Of a stretch of 38,828 nucleotides of DNA, positions 8,553 to 15,516 are shown one piece after another; position 1 is the first letter of the stretch; every line of letters begins with the position of its first letter. Below the pieces are notes generated by a model. The model saw nothing but the letters and a program-made list of their open reading frames with translations. It was not told the DNA's origin and did not search any database. The stretch spans positions 1 to 38,828 of the forward strand of contig JAMPDX010000012.1 of assembly GCA_023665425.1 (NCBI GenBank), in the 5' to 3' direction. Origin of the DNA: Muribaculaceae bacterium (GTDB lineage: Bacteria; Bacteroidota; Bacteroidia; Bacteroidales; Muribaculaceae). The position numbers and the translations under genes are program-made.

Positions 8553-9914
8553 TTAACTGAGAGGCACATACTTCTTGTGGCGCGACCAAGCCGAGCTGCC
8601 CGCTGCCACCCAATATGAAATGAAAGCGACAATGCTCACGGGCAGGAGCAGCGAATATGTCAGTGTCACCTCAACGGTTATAAAAGAGGCCATAAGGGGG
8701 GCACGCACTATGCCGGCCATGGCACCTGCCATACACAAATAGGCCATCTGAGTAGGGGGAATGTGACATCCTATGGCGCCGGCACCAATGGAGAGGAGCA
8801 TCCCGGCCATTCCTCCCACAAACAGAGTAGGTGCAAAGGAACCGGACACACCACCGGAATTATTGGTAGTGAACACACATGCTCCCTTTACCAAGACAAT
8901 TCCGGCAAGCATCACCGGTATTACCCATGCCCTACTCAATCCCTGCAGGGGGCTGTAATCGAGTATGCGGGACACTTGTCCGTTCAGCACATTTGTCAGT
9001 GCATTATACCCCTCGCCAAACAATGCGGGCATCAGGAATATCAGAATACCTAAAAAGAGGCCACCGGCCACATTAAGCAAAAAACCATTTTTAATAGCCA
9101 GACATCCGGAGCGTGCCAACATACCGCTGCTGTGATAAAAGCGGCAATATAATCCGATAATTGCCCCTATGGGTATAAGCCATAACACTTGGCCATAATC
9201 AAATGCTGTGATGGCATTACCCCATACTATCTCGGGCCGACAATGATCCATTAAAAATGCGGTAGAAGCTCCTACGAGGCAACTGGTGACAATCCCTAAG
9301 ATAGATACAGTGTTCAGATTCATGGCGAGCACTTCGAGGGCAAAAAAGACCCCTGCCAGGGGGGCCTTGAATATGGCGGCAATACCGGCAGCCGACCCCA
9401 TGCCGACCATAAGACGCACAAAGGGCCAATCCAGGCGCAAAAATCGCGCCGCGTTGCTGCCTATGGCAGCCCCGGCATACGCTATCGGACCCTCGGCGCC
9501 GGCTGAGCCTCCAAGTCCGATAGTGAATGCGCATCCAATAATGGGCTGATACGTCAACTGATGAGGCATGCGATAATCTTTTGTCTTGAGCGACTCTCGC
9601 AGGCGTTCTGTCCCTCGGTTGACATACCTATGAAATACACTCCTCTGTAACCAGCCGCTCACTACAATTGCGACCACGGGTGCGACGATGAGTAGCCACG
9701 AGTAACCACAACGGGATAGGGGGATAGTCACCGCCCAGCCAATCCAATGGATACAAAGCTTGAGCAGCCATGCACCAACACCGGTCAGAATGCCGGTAAG
9801 GATACACACGAGCAAAACACGCGCATGAACGGTGAGACGCTTATTGGTCCAGCCGCCGTCATCACGCGACATCCGACGTATCATCGGGTCAATATATCGG
9901 CTGTAAATGCTCAT
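8553..9914 (-). CDS. ClC-family chloride channel or H+/Cl- antiporter, divergent
   Basis: A 453-residue inner-membrane ClC protein with about ten hydrophobic segments. The ClC signatures visible are GSAGAEGPIAYAG (the G-x-E-G-P gating-glutamate loop, about residues 134-146), GVFFALEV, and GGVSGSFAPTLFVGG (about residues 348-362). The GSGIP selectivity motif, normally about 35 residues before the GxEGP loop, is absent; the equivalent stretch reads VNRGTERLRESL. GREGP is GAEGP here. There is no CBS pair. Transported ion and coupling are therefore uncertain. The ATG at 9914 begins MSIYSRYIDPM. The PepSY-like gene follows after 49 nt. Confidence 0.9.
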   Translation of the reverse strand: MSIYSRYIDPMIRRMSRDDGGWTNKRLTVHARVLLVCILTGILTGVGAWLLKLCIHWIGWAVTIPLSRCGYSWLLIVAPVVAIVVSGWLQRSVFHRYVNRGTERLRESLKTKDYRMPHQLTYQPIIGCAFTIGLGGSAGAEGPIAYAGAAIGSNAARFLRLDWPFVRLMVGMGSAAGIAAIFKAPLAGVFFALEVLAMNLNTVSILGIVTSCLVGASTAFLMDHCRPEIVWGNAITAFDYGQVLWLIPIGAIIGLYCRFYHSSGMLARSGCLAIKNGFLLNVAGGLFLGILIFLMPALFGEGYNALTNVLNGQVSRILDYSPLQGLSRAWVIPVMLAGIVLVKGACVFTTNNSGGVSGSFAPTLFVGGMAGMLLSIGAGAIGCHIPPTQMAYLCMAGAMAGIVRAPLMASFITVEVTLTYSLLLPVSIVAFISYWVAAGSSAWSRHKKYVPLS

Positions 9915-10184
9915 AGTATTATAGCGAGGGTCAACGAGAGGTTTATTTAAGGGGTGGCCGAAGCTCCAAAATGCCCCTTTATCTTAAAACACGGCTAAAA
10001 TTAATAGGTTCAAAGCTAAAAATTTTTCATTGTTTATTCAGTTGATTTTCAGCTACTTAACAAAATAAGTAAAAATTTCTTTAAAAATTTTTGCCAAAAA
10101 ATTTGGTGGGTTGTGAAAAAGGCGCTAACTTTGCACTCGCAATCGGGAAGCAAGAGAGCTTCACAAACGATAAGCAATCCTAAT
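9915..10184. other. Intergenic region between the ClC gene and tRNA-Asp
   Basis: AT-rich stretch of 270 bp separating divergent units. It holds the tRNA promoter near its right end. No clear TAnnTTTG box was seen reading toward the ClC gene. Confidence 0.5.
10102..10133 (+). promoter_or_regulatory. tRNA-Asp promoter
   Basis: TTTG (10102-10105), a 20-bp spacer and TAACTTTG (10126-10133) match the Bacteroidetes consensus. The predicted start, near 10138, is about 47 nt before the mature tRNA. Confidence 0.7.
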
Positions 10185-10258
10185 GGTGCGGTAGTTCAGC
10201 TGGTTAGAATACATGCCTGTCACGCATGGGGTCGCGGGTTCGAGTCCCGTCCGCACCG
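10185..10258 (+). tRNA. tRNA-Asp (anticodon GTC)
   Basis: The acceptor stem GGTGCGG (10185-10191) pairs with CCGCACC (10251-10257). The anticodon arm is CATGC-CTGTCAC-GCATG, giving GTC. The T arm is GCGGG-TTCGAGT-CCCGT. The discriminator base is G, the Asp identity base. CCA is not encoded. The gene stands alone, followed by a terminator at 10275-10314. Confidence 0.97.
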
Positions 10259-10274
10259 CCGAGGAGAGAGGAAA

Positions 10275-10314
10275 GAGCAATTGGTAAACTTCGGTTTCCG
10301 GTTGCTCTTTTTTT
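10275..10314 (+). terminator. Terminator after tRNA-Asp
   Basis: The stem GAGCAA (10275-10280) with TTGCTC (10302-10307), extended inside by GGTAAAC/GTTTCC with a bulge around a TTCG tetraloop, is followed by seven T. Confidence 0.85.
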
Positions 10315-10315
10315 C

Positions 10316-10484
10316 GTATACCCCCATTCATTCTTACACAGACCTGTTAGGTATGTTGTCATTGTAGAGCTCGCTAGTTGTGGTGAGCGCGACCAGCCAT
10401 CCTGTCGCAGTCTGAAGGCCTCATGGATTTGCGACCCATGAGCCTAATTTATAGGCTGTTACAACCTTGTATTCGCTGCTTATC
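10316..10484. other. Gene-free stretch with a run of short hairpins
   Basis: About 170 bp with no ORF of merit. Successive inverted repeats are ACCT/AGGT (10342-10352), GCGAC (10389-10393)/GTCGC (10404-10408), TCATGG (10421-10426)/CCATGA (10436-10441) and AGCCTA (10441-10446)/TAGGCT (10452-10457). It lies downstream of the AAA ATPase gene and after the tRNA terminator. Confidence 0.45.
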
Positions 10485-11726
10485 TTAGTAGCCGTGGGTG
10501 GTGAGCCAAGACGGGAGGGCCGGAAGGGTATAGAGGGGAAGATTGGGAAAGTATTCATGGGCTCGGTAGCGGAGCAAGGAGATGCGCAGACCGGTTTGGA
10601 GGTTGTGGTGCTCGCAAAAGCGCTTAAGGTAGCCGTTCTTGCTCATCTTTACGGGCTCTATCACCATGGGATAAAGTCCCTTCACACCTTCTATCAAGAA
10701 GTCGATATGTGTCCCTGACTGATGGTTGTGATAGTACCGTATGTTTCCGGAAATATTGGGAAGGAGTTGCTCAAGGGCGTATAACTCCGAGAAGGCGCCA
10801 TTATAGCTGTCGTGAAAGCTGACACTGATGCCGGTATCATATATCGGCGCCTCTACCAAAGCCCCATACAAGCCGGTGTCGTTCAAGTATACTTTAAAGG
10901 GGGTTTCCTCAAAATCAAAGTTGTTAGACTGCAAAAAGTTCAATTTAGCTACATCCTCCTTCGGCAACAATAGATTTAGCACGCCCATATCTACCAACAC
11001 CCGCATGGCGTCTGCGTAGTATGCCTGCGCACCATTCACGACATCATCAATCCTGTCATAGCTGAAAATCCTGTTGTTAGCAGCCATTTGCTGCGGCAGT
11101 GAGAAAATGATACGTATCATCCTTGAGGCGAGCTGCAAGGGGTATCTGTCAGCTATCCGTGCAAATATTTTCTCGAGTATGGCTGATTGGATAGCACGCA
11201 CTTGCCCGAAGTCCCCGGTTGACATATATGTTGTGACAGCCTCCGGCATACCTCCGGTGAAGCAATAATGCAGCATGAGGCGCGTACATAACTCGTGATG
11301 CTCCGATAATCCTGCCTCATTGCAGCCACTTATAAGCCGGGCAAAATACTCCTGTCCTACAGCCCATAAAAACTCTTCAAAATCAAGGGGATACAATCTT
11401 CGCATATCAAACCCGGCGGTATGGTCAATGCTCTGTGCCGCCATGATGATATGCAAGTCCGGATACCGCTCAAGTAGTCGGTCTGCAGTCCACTTCGCCT
11501 CAGCATGACTCACCACGTCATCGATGATGATCAATGTGTCGCCGGGTGTTATATCAAAAGCGGCGATATCACCGGGCGTGATATATATGGTTTGTGCAAA
11601 TTCAGCTTCGCCAAACTGCCTCATCAGATACGTCTTGCCCACCCTTGGCGCACCGACTATCAACAACGGCCGGTGGTGTGGCGATATGCGCCATAAATGC
11701 AAATCAGAGGCTATCTTGCGCTTCAT
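10485..11726 (-). CDS. AAA ATPase with DUF4143 C-terminal domain
   Basis: A 413-residue cytosolic protein of the widespread AAA_14/DUF4143 family, whose role is unknown. Walker A is GAPRVGKT at residues 25-32 and Walker B is TLIIIDDV near residues 64-71. The segment YPLDFEEFLWAVG (about residues 110-122) is typical of the family, and the DUF4143 region, including the DTGLYGALV and ELYALEQLL segments, fills about residues 200-360. Its ATG overlaps the stop of the GT4 gene by 4 nt (ATGA), implying translational coupling, an unusual partner for this ATPase. The family is often patchily distributed and probably mobile. No nuclease motif is intact enough to call. Confidence 0.88.
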   Translation of the reverse strand: MKRKIASDLHLWRISPHHRPLLIVGAPRVGKTYLMRQFGEAEFAQTIYITPGDIAAFDITPGDTLIIIDDVVSHAEAKWTADRLLERYPDLHIIMAAQSIDHTAGFDMRRLYPLDFEEFLWAVGQEYFARLISGCNEAGLSEHHELCTRLMLHYCFTGGMPEAVTTYMSTGDFGQVRAIQSAILEKIFARIADRYPLQLASRMIRIIFSLPQQMAANNRIFSYDRIDDVVNGAQAYYADAMRVLVDMGVLNLLLPKEDVAKLNFLQSNNFDFEETPFKVYLNDTGLYGALVEAPIYDTGISVSFHDSYNGAFSELYALEQLLPNISGNIRYYHNHQSGTHIDFLIEGVKGLYPMVIEPVKMSKNGYLKRFCEHHNLQTGLRISLLRYRAHEYFPNLPLYTLPALPSWLTTHGY

Positions 11727-12865
11727 ACCAGTGAGGCATACACCTGGAGTGTCTGCTGCGCTATATGGTCCCAGTCATACGGGCGGAGATCATATTCGCG
11801 TGGTCCCGGATTTGCAATTTTGTCATTTAGAAGCTGCCGTAATGCCATGGTGTCAGCCTCCGGGTCAGTCATGCTCAGGTGGAAAAAGTCTGCCGGTTCA
11901 AGTTGCGGTATCTTATTAGCCGGGATGTCGCTGACAGCGACATTGATATTATAGCTCATGGCCTCAAGTAGCGAAATCGGCAGCCCTTCATGCGAGGAGG
12001 GCAAGACAAACATACAGGCATGACTCATCACTTGAGCCAATTTCTCGCCGCGGATAAAGCCGGTGAGGACTACACCCTTCTCGCGGGCCAACTGCTTAAG
12101 CCTGCGCGAATAATCATCCTCATGGTCAGCATCACCGGCAATACACAATTTAATGCCGCGGGCGGGGAGGTCAGACTCGCTCCATGCCTTGATGAGCATA
12201 TCAAAATTCTTCTCCGGAACAAAACGGCCAAGGGCGAGAACATATTTATCCTTCGCCAAGCCCAGAGACTCGATATAGTCCGTGCGTTCTACACGAGTTG
12301 GTGCCGGCACTCCGTTGTAGATTAGGTGTGTGTCCTTGCGCCCATACTTTTCAGCCAAGATGTCGGCTATCACCTGCGAAATGACGATAACCTCATTGGA
12401 GCGTTTGGCACCCCACTTTTCCCCGGTCATAAGCACTTTCTTGGCCAACTTACCCCATTTGCCGCGGTCATAGTCCGGGCCATGGTTAGTAGTGACTACC
12501 TTCATGCCGAGCAGGCACGCGAGAGGCACCATTAAGGAGGGACCGATAGCATGGATATGCAGCACGTCAGGCTTCATGGCTCGGGCGCGCCACACAGCCA
12601 GAAAAGTGTGCAGAGCAGCTTCAATACTTTTGCGTCGCGGCGCAAAAATATCAAGCAAACGGACCCCCTTATACAGCATCCGGCCACCACCCTTGCGGAC
12701 TTTACGGGCTTCAGCCTTCATCTTGGGGGTCAGATAACATGAGCGGCGTATCACAGTCACCTCATGCCCTAAAGCTGAGATGCGTGGATACAATTCTTGG
12801 CAGTGTGTCTCCACACCACCCTGTATGTCGGGGATACCCCGTGTTCCGGTCACAACAATTCGCAT
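11723..12865 (-). CDS. GT4-family glycosyltransferase with DUF1972-type N-terminus
   Basis: A 380-residue GT-B glycosyltransferase, probably adding a sugar to a surface polysaccharide or lipid-linked oligosaccharide on the cytoplasmic face. The N-terminus GTRGIPDIQGGVETHCQEL is typical of rhamnosyl- or N-acetylglucosaminyl-type transferases related to DUF1972. The C-terminal donor domain carries LALGRFVPEKNFDMLIKAW and the E-x7-E signature in SSHEGLPISLLEAM (about residues 290-303). The sugar specificity cannot be read. The downstream AAA ATPase overlaps it by 4 nt; a small lipoprotein gene lies 55 nt upstream on the same strand. There are no other polysaccharide genes nearby. Confidence 0.92.
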   Translation of the reverse strand: MRIVVTGTRGIPDIQGGVETHCQELYPRISALGHEVTVIRRSCYLTPKMKAEARKVRKGGGRMLYKGVRLLDIFAPRRKSIEAALHTFLAVWRARAMKPDVLHIHAIGPSLMVPLACLLGMKVVTTNHGPDYDRGKWGKLAKKVLMTGEKWGAKRSNEVIVISQVIADILAEKYGRKDTHLIYNGVPAPTRVERTDYIESLGLAKDKYVLALGRFVPEKNFDMLIKAWSESDLPARGIKLCIAGDADHEDDYSRRLKQLAREKGVVLTGFIRGEKLAQVMSHACMFVLPSSHEGLPISLLEAMSYNINVAVSDIPANKIPQLEPADFFHLSMTDPEADTMALRQLLNDKIANPGPREYDLRPYDWDHIAQQTLQVYASLV

Positions 12866-12920
12866 ACACTAATAACGCATCTGTGCTGCCAATTATTGTG
12901 ACATAGTCGGCGAGTCTCGG

Positions 12921-13130
12921 TTAGATTGTGTCAGCAGGAGCCTCAGCGGCCGGCTGCTGAACTTGAGTTTTTTCAGTCTGCTGTGCTGCTGACTTTTTGG
13001 TATTGTCTAGCATCTCCTTTGCCTCTTTCTTAGCTTTATCTATCTGCTCGCCGGTGGCACCGGAGTGGCCGCCGCAACTTGTGAGTGCCAACACTGCAAC
13101 TATCGCTGCCGAAAATATTACCTTCTTCAT
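12921..13130 (-). CDS. Small lipoprotein of unknown function
   Basis: A 69-residue protein with a lipoprotein signal ending LALTSC, so Cys19 would be lipidated. The mature part is about 50 residues: a GGHSG linker, a Lys/Glu-rich helical stretch (residues 27-45, possible coiled coil) and an Ala/Pro/Gln tail. I do not recognise a family. A TAAATTTG box (13169-13162) lies 32 nt upstream. The 5' leader contains a solo element end (13134-13150). The GT4 gene follows after 55 nt. Confidence 0.75.
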   Translation of the reverse strand: MKKVIFSAAIVAVLALTSCGGHSGATGEQIDKAKKEAKEMLDNTKKSAAQQTEKTQVQQPAAEAPADTI

Positions 13131-13133
13131 ACT

Positions 13134-13150
13134 TAAGAGCTTGTTTAATA
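13134..13150 (+). repeat. Solo terminal repeat of the MITE-like family
   Basis: TAAGAGCTTGTTTAATA is identical to the purE-side border of copy B (6091-6107), including the TAA flank, but the rest of the element is missing. It falls in the 5' leader of the lipoprotein gene, 4 nt from its ATG. Confidence 0.6.
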
Positions 13151-13161
13151 GTTTTAGATTG

Positions 13162-13169
13162 CAAATTTA
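13162..13169 (-). promoter_or_regulatory. -7 element of the small lipoprotein gene
   Basis: TAAATTTG on the minus strand; no good TTTG at 19-21 bp upstream. Predicted leader of roughly 25 nt that includes the solo element end. Confidence 0.5.
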
Positions 13170-13252
13170 CTATTTTTTTTCGAGTGAGGGGTAATCAGAC
13201 ACTAATTTGAATGAATTTACATCCACATAGGCTTTGTTTCAGATTTTTTTTG

Positions 13253-13260
13253 TATATTTG
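13253..13260 (+). promoter_or_regulatory. -7 element of the RsmI-like gene
   Basis: TATATTTG fits TAnnTTTG and ends 10 nt before the ATG at 13271. An upstream TTTG (13233-13236) is spaced 16 bp, shorter than usual. The predicted leader is only about 5 nt. Confidence 0.5.
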
Positions 13261-13270
13261 CAGTTGGTTT

Positions 13271-13987
13271 ATGAATAACACTCCTATCCTATACCTTATT
13301 CCGGTCAACTTGAGCGATGCTCCGCTCAGTGAGGTGCTACCCGCCTTTAATATAGAGGTGGTCAAGTCTCTGCATCATTTCATTGTGGAGAACACACGCA
13401 CGGCACGTCGTTTCTTGCGCAAATGCTCACGCGACATTGACATTGATGCCTTGACATTCACCGAATTAAACGTACACACTGACCCGGCGGCTGTCAGCGC
13501 CATGCTGACCCCCATGGAGCGTGGTGAATGTATGGGAGTAATGAGTGAGGCCGGATGTCCCGGGGTGGCTGACCCCGGCGCACTGGCGGTAGCAGAAGCC
13601 CAAAGGCGTGGTTACCGCGTGGTGCCACTCACCGGCCCTTCAAGTATCCTCCTTTCGCTGATGGCCTCCGGGTTTAATGGCCAGGGGTTCGCTTTCCACG
13701 GATACTTGCCCATAGAGCAGAGTGAGCGAGAGAAGCGTCTGAGAGCACTCGAGGCCGACTCGCGTCGCACCGGCATGACTCATATATTCATAGAGACGCC
13801 TTACCGCAACGACAAGTTGCTGGAGACCCTTGCCAAGGTGCTTCAACCCCGCACTTTGGTGTGTGTGGCTTCTGCTATCACAGACCCGGAGCATGAGAGC
13901 ATTATCACCAAGCCTGCTGCCAAGTGGAAGAGCCCCGGCAGGTCATATCACAAGATACCCACAATATTCCTCATAAGCGCCAAATGA
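13271..13987 (+). CDS. RsmI-like SAM-dependent methyltransferase (tetrapyrrole methylase fold)
   Basis: A 238-residue member of the RsmI/tetrapyrrole methylase fold. RsmI proper 2'-O-methylates C1402 of 16S rRNA; this shorter Bacteroidetes version is often annotated only as a SAM-dependent methyltransferase, so the substrate is uncertain. Key blocks are MSEAGCPGVADPGALAV (the SAM-binding glycine loop, about residues 90-106), VPLTGPSSILLSLMASG and IFIETPYRNDKLL. The frame is open to an ATG at 13211, but that lies upstream of the TATATTTG box at 13253; ATG 13271 gives the expected N-terminus LYLIPVNLSD. Its stop overlaps the ATG of the MBL gene by 4 nt (ATGA). Confidence 0.88.
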   Translation: MNNTPILYLIPVNLSDAPLSEVLPAFNIEVVKSLHHFIVENTRTARRFLRKCSRDIDIDALTFTELNVHTDPAAVSAMLTPMERGECMGVMSEAGCPGVADPGALAVAEAQRRGYRVVPLTGPSSILLSLMASGFNGQGFAFHGYLPIEQSEREKRLRALEADSRRTGMTHIFIETPYRNDKLLETLAKVLQPRTLVCVASAITDPEHESIITKPAAKWKSPGRSYHKIPTIFLISAK

Positions 13988-14964
13988 CTGAGCAGTTGAC
14001 AATCAACTTTGATGAATGGAATATCACCGACAGCCGACAGCGACCCGTCACACCGGCTGCCGGCGACGATCTTCGCTCTGTCTCTGCACGATCCGAGTTA
14101 TCCATGATTAAGCCGGACCTCTCGCGCGAGCCTATTGACTATATCTCCTTCGGCAGCGGCTCCTCCGGCAACAGTTGCTACATTGGCACCCGTCGTGGCG
14201 GCATCATTGTCGATGCCGGTGTCAACCCCGACTTCATAGCCGACACTCTCCGGCTCAATGGCATATCCATGCATCATGTCAAGGGGCTCTGCTTGACACA
14301 TGACCACTCCGACCATGTGCGATACGCATACAAGCTGCTGCGCAACAACAAGCATTTGCGCCTATATTGCACCAACCGTGTGCTGAATGCCATCTTGCGC
14401 CGGCACAATATCTCAAGCCGCATTAAGGATTATCATCAGCCCATTTTCAAGGAATTTCCGTTTAAGGTTGCCGACTTCACCATCACAGCCTTCGATGTGC
14501 CTCATGACGCGGCCGACAATGCCGGTTTCAGCATCGAGTTTGGGGATAAGCACTTCGTTATGGCTACCGACTTGGGAGAAGTGAGCGAGCGCGCCCGGCA
14601 CTATATGCAGCAAGCCAACTTCCTGATGATAGAGGCCAACTATGACCTGAATATGCTTCGCTTCGGCCCATATCCGGAATACCTGAAAGCCAGAATACGC
14701 ACTGACCACGGACATCTGGACAATGAGGATACGGCCCGCTTCCTGAGCGAAATCGTCGGGCCCCATTTGCGCTATATCTTTTTGTGCCACTTGAGCAAAG
14801 ACAACAATACGCCTGAGAAGGCCCTCGGAGCCGTCTCCTCAGCCCTGCAAAGGTGCAATCTCACTATTGGCGACTGCTCAGAGTCTATAGCCGATAGAGC
14901 TGCTAACCTGCATCTTATGGCCCTCCCGCGCTTTGATGCTACCCGTCGTTTTATATTAAGATAA
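13984..14964 (+). CDS. MBL-fold metallohydrolase, YycJ/WalJ-like
   Basis: A 326-residue metallo-beta-lactamase-fold protein. The metal motif THDHSDH is intact (His106, His108, Asp110, His111), with further ligands likely in VPHDA, ATDLGE and CHLS. The GSGSSGNSCYIG start of the fold is characteristic of the YycJ group, proposed exonucleases or phosphodiesterases. About 55 residues precede the domain, longer than I expect for the family, and look disordered. I chose ATG 13984, which overlaps the upstream stop, over an in-frame ATG at 13924 that lies within the methyltransferase gene. Co-transcribed and probably translationally coupled with that gene. Confidence 0.9.
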   Translation: MTEQLTINFDEWNITDSRQRPVTPAAGDDLRSVSARSELSMIKPDLSREPIDYISFGSGSSGNSCYIGTRRGGIIVDAGVNPDFIADTLRLNGISMHHVKGLCLTHDHSDHVRYAYKLLRNNKHLRLYCTNRVLNAILRRHNISSRIKDYHQPIFKEFPFKVADFTITAFDVPHDAADNAGFSIEFGDKHFVMATDLGEVSERARHYMQQANFLMIEANYDLNMLRFGPYPEYLKARIRTDHGHLDNEDTARFLSEIVGPHLRYIFLCHLSKDNNTPEKALGAVSSALQRCNLTIGDCSESIADRAANLHLMALPRFDATRRFILR

Positions 14965-14980
14965 AATTTGTGCAGAAAGT

Positions 14981-15011
14981 TTTGCAACTTGGTAGAATTT
15001 GCTTACCTTTG
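14981..15011 (+). promoter_or_regulatory. Promoter of the small secreted protein gene
   Basis: TTTG (14981-14984), 19 bp, TACCTTTG (15004-15011). Only 4 nt separate the box from the ATG at 15016, so the mRNA is predicted to be leaderless or nearly so. Confidence 0.75.
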
Positions 15012-15015
15012 CCGC

Positions 15016-15444
15016 ATGAAATCTACTCGTATCATATCTCTCGTGTTGGGGGTTGCTGCCCTGGCTTGTGCAATGCCTGCCGTTGCCGCCAAGCCGGACA
15101 AAGCTGCCGTTGAGACTGCTGTTACAACTGCCCCTGTCACCCGCTATTACTTGACATTGACGCAGACAGAGCGCATTCAGGGCGCCAAAAATACCGGTGC
15201 AATCATAGGCTTGTCAAATGACTTTGCATTCAAAGCCAAGCTCTCTGACGCTGATTTACAGAACCTTAAACGCTTTAGATTTCCCACCCTGCTCGACGGC
15301 GTAAACTATCTGGCCCCCTATGGATGGGTCCTCGACCAAGTGTACTCCACAACCATGCCCGGTCAAGGCAACTCCGTTATATGGGTGCTTCACAAAGACG
15401 TCACTAAGGACCTTCAGCTATGCGAAGGTCTAACCGTGGATTAA
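15016..15444 (+). CDS. Small secreted protein of unknown function
   Basis: A 142-residue protein with a textbook signal peptide (cut near AVAA, residue 25). I do not recognise a family. The mature part begins with a Lys/Ala/Val-rich stretch and then a globular region containing YYLTLTQTERIQGAKN and FRFPTLLDGVNYLAPYGWVL. There are no membrane segments and one mature Cys. Open frame extends to 14968 but that start is upstream of the promoter and would spoil the signal peptide. The two large secreted paralogues follow on the same strand. Confidence 0.75.
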   Translation: MKSTRIISLVLGVAALACAMPAVAAKPDKAAVETAVTTAPVTRYYLTLTQTERIQGAKNTGAIIGLSNDFAFKAKLSDADLQNLKRFRFPTLLDGVNYLAPYGWVLDQVYSTTMPGQGNSVIWVLHKDVTKDLQLCEGLTVD

Positions 15445-15460
15445 TTTTGAACAACTTCCC

Positions 15461-15490
15461 CGCAGCCTTGTTTTATCTGTTGTGGGGATA
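15461..15490 (+). promoter_or_regulatory. Hairpin upstream of the first tandem paralogue
   Basis: CCCCGCA pairs with TGTGGGG (one G-T pair) across a 16-nt loop, between the small secreted protein gene and the first large paralogue. No T-run follows, so this could be a weak terminator or a leader hairpin. Confidence 0.35.
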
Positions 15491-15516
15491 TTCCCATGAA
15501 GACTAATCAATTATAT

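Noticed and set aside
8504..8632. Longer N-terminus for the PepSY-like protein.
   Set aside because: It would overlap the end of the ClC gene and bury the clear signal peptide that begins at ATG 8503.
9917..9926. TATAAT-like sequence just before the ClC start codon.
   Set aside because: The Bacteroidetes primary sigma factor does not use TATAAT, and there is no room between it and the ATG for a start site of that type.
10113..10367. Small ORFs over the tRNA-Asp region.
   Set aside because: They run through the tRNA and its terminator.
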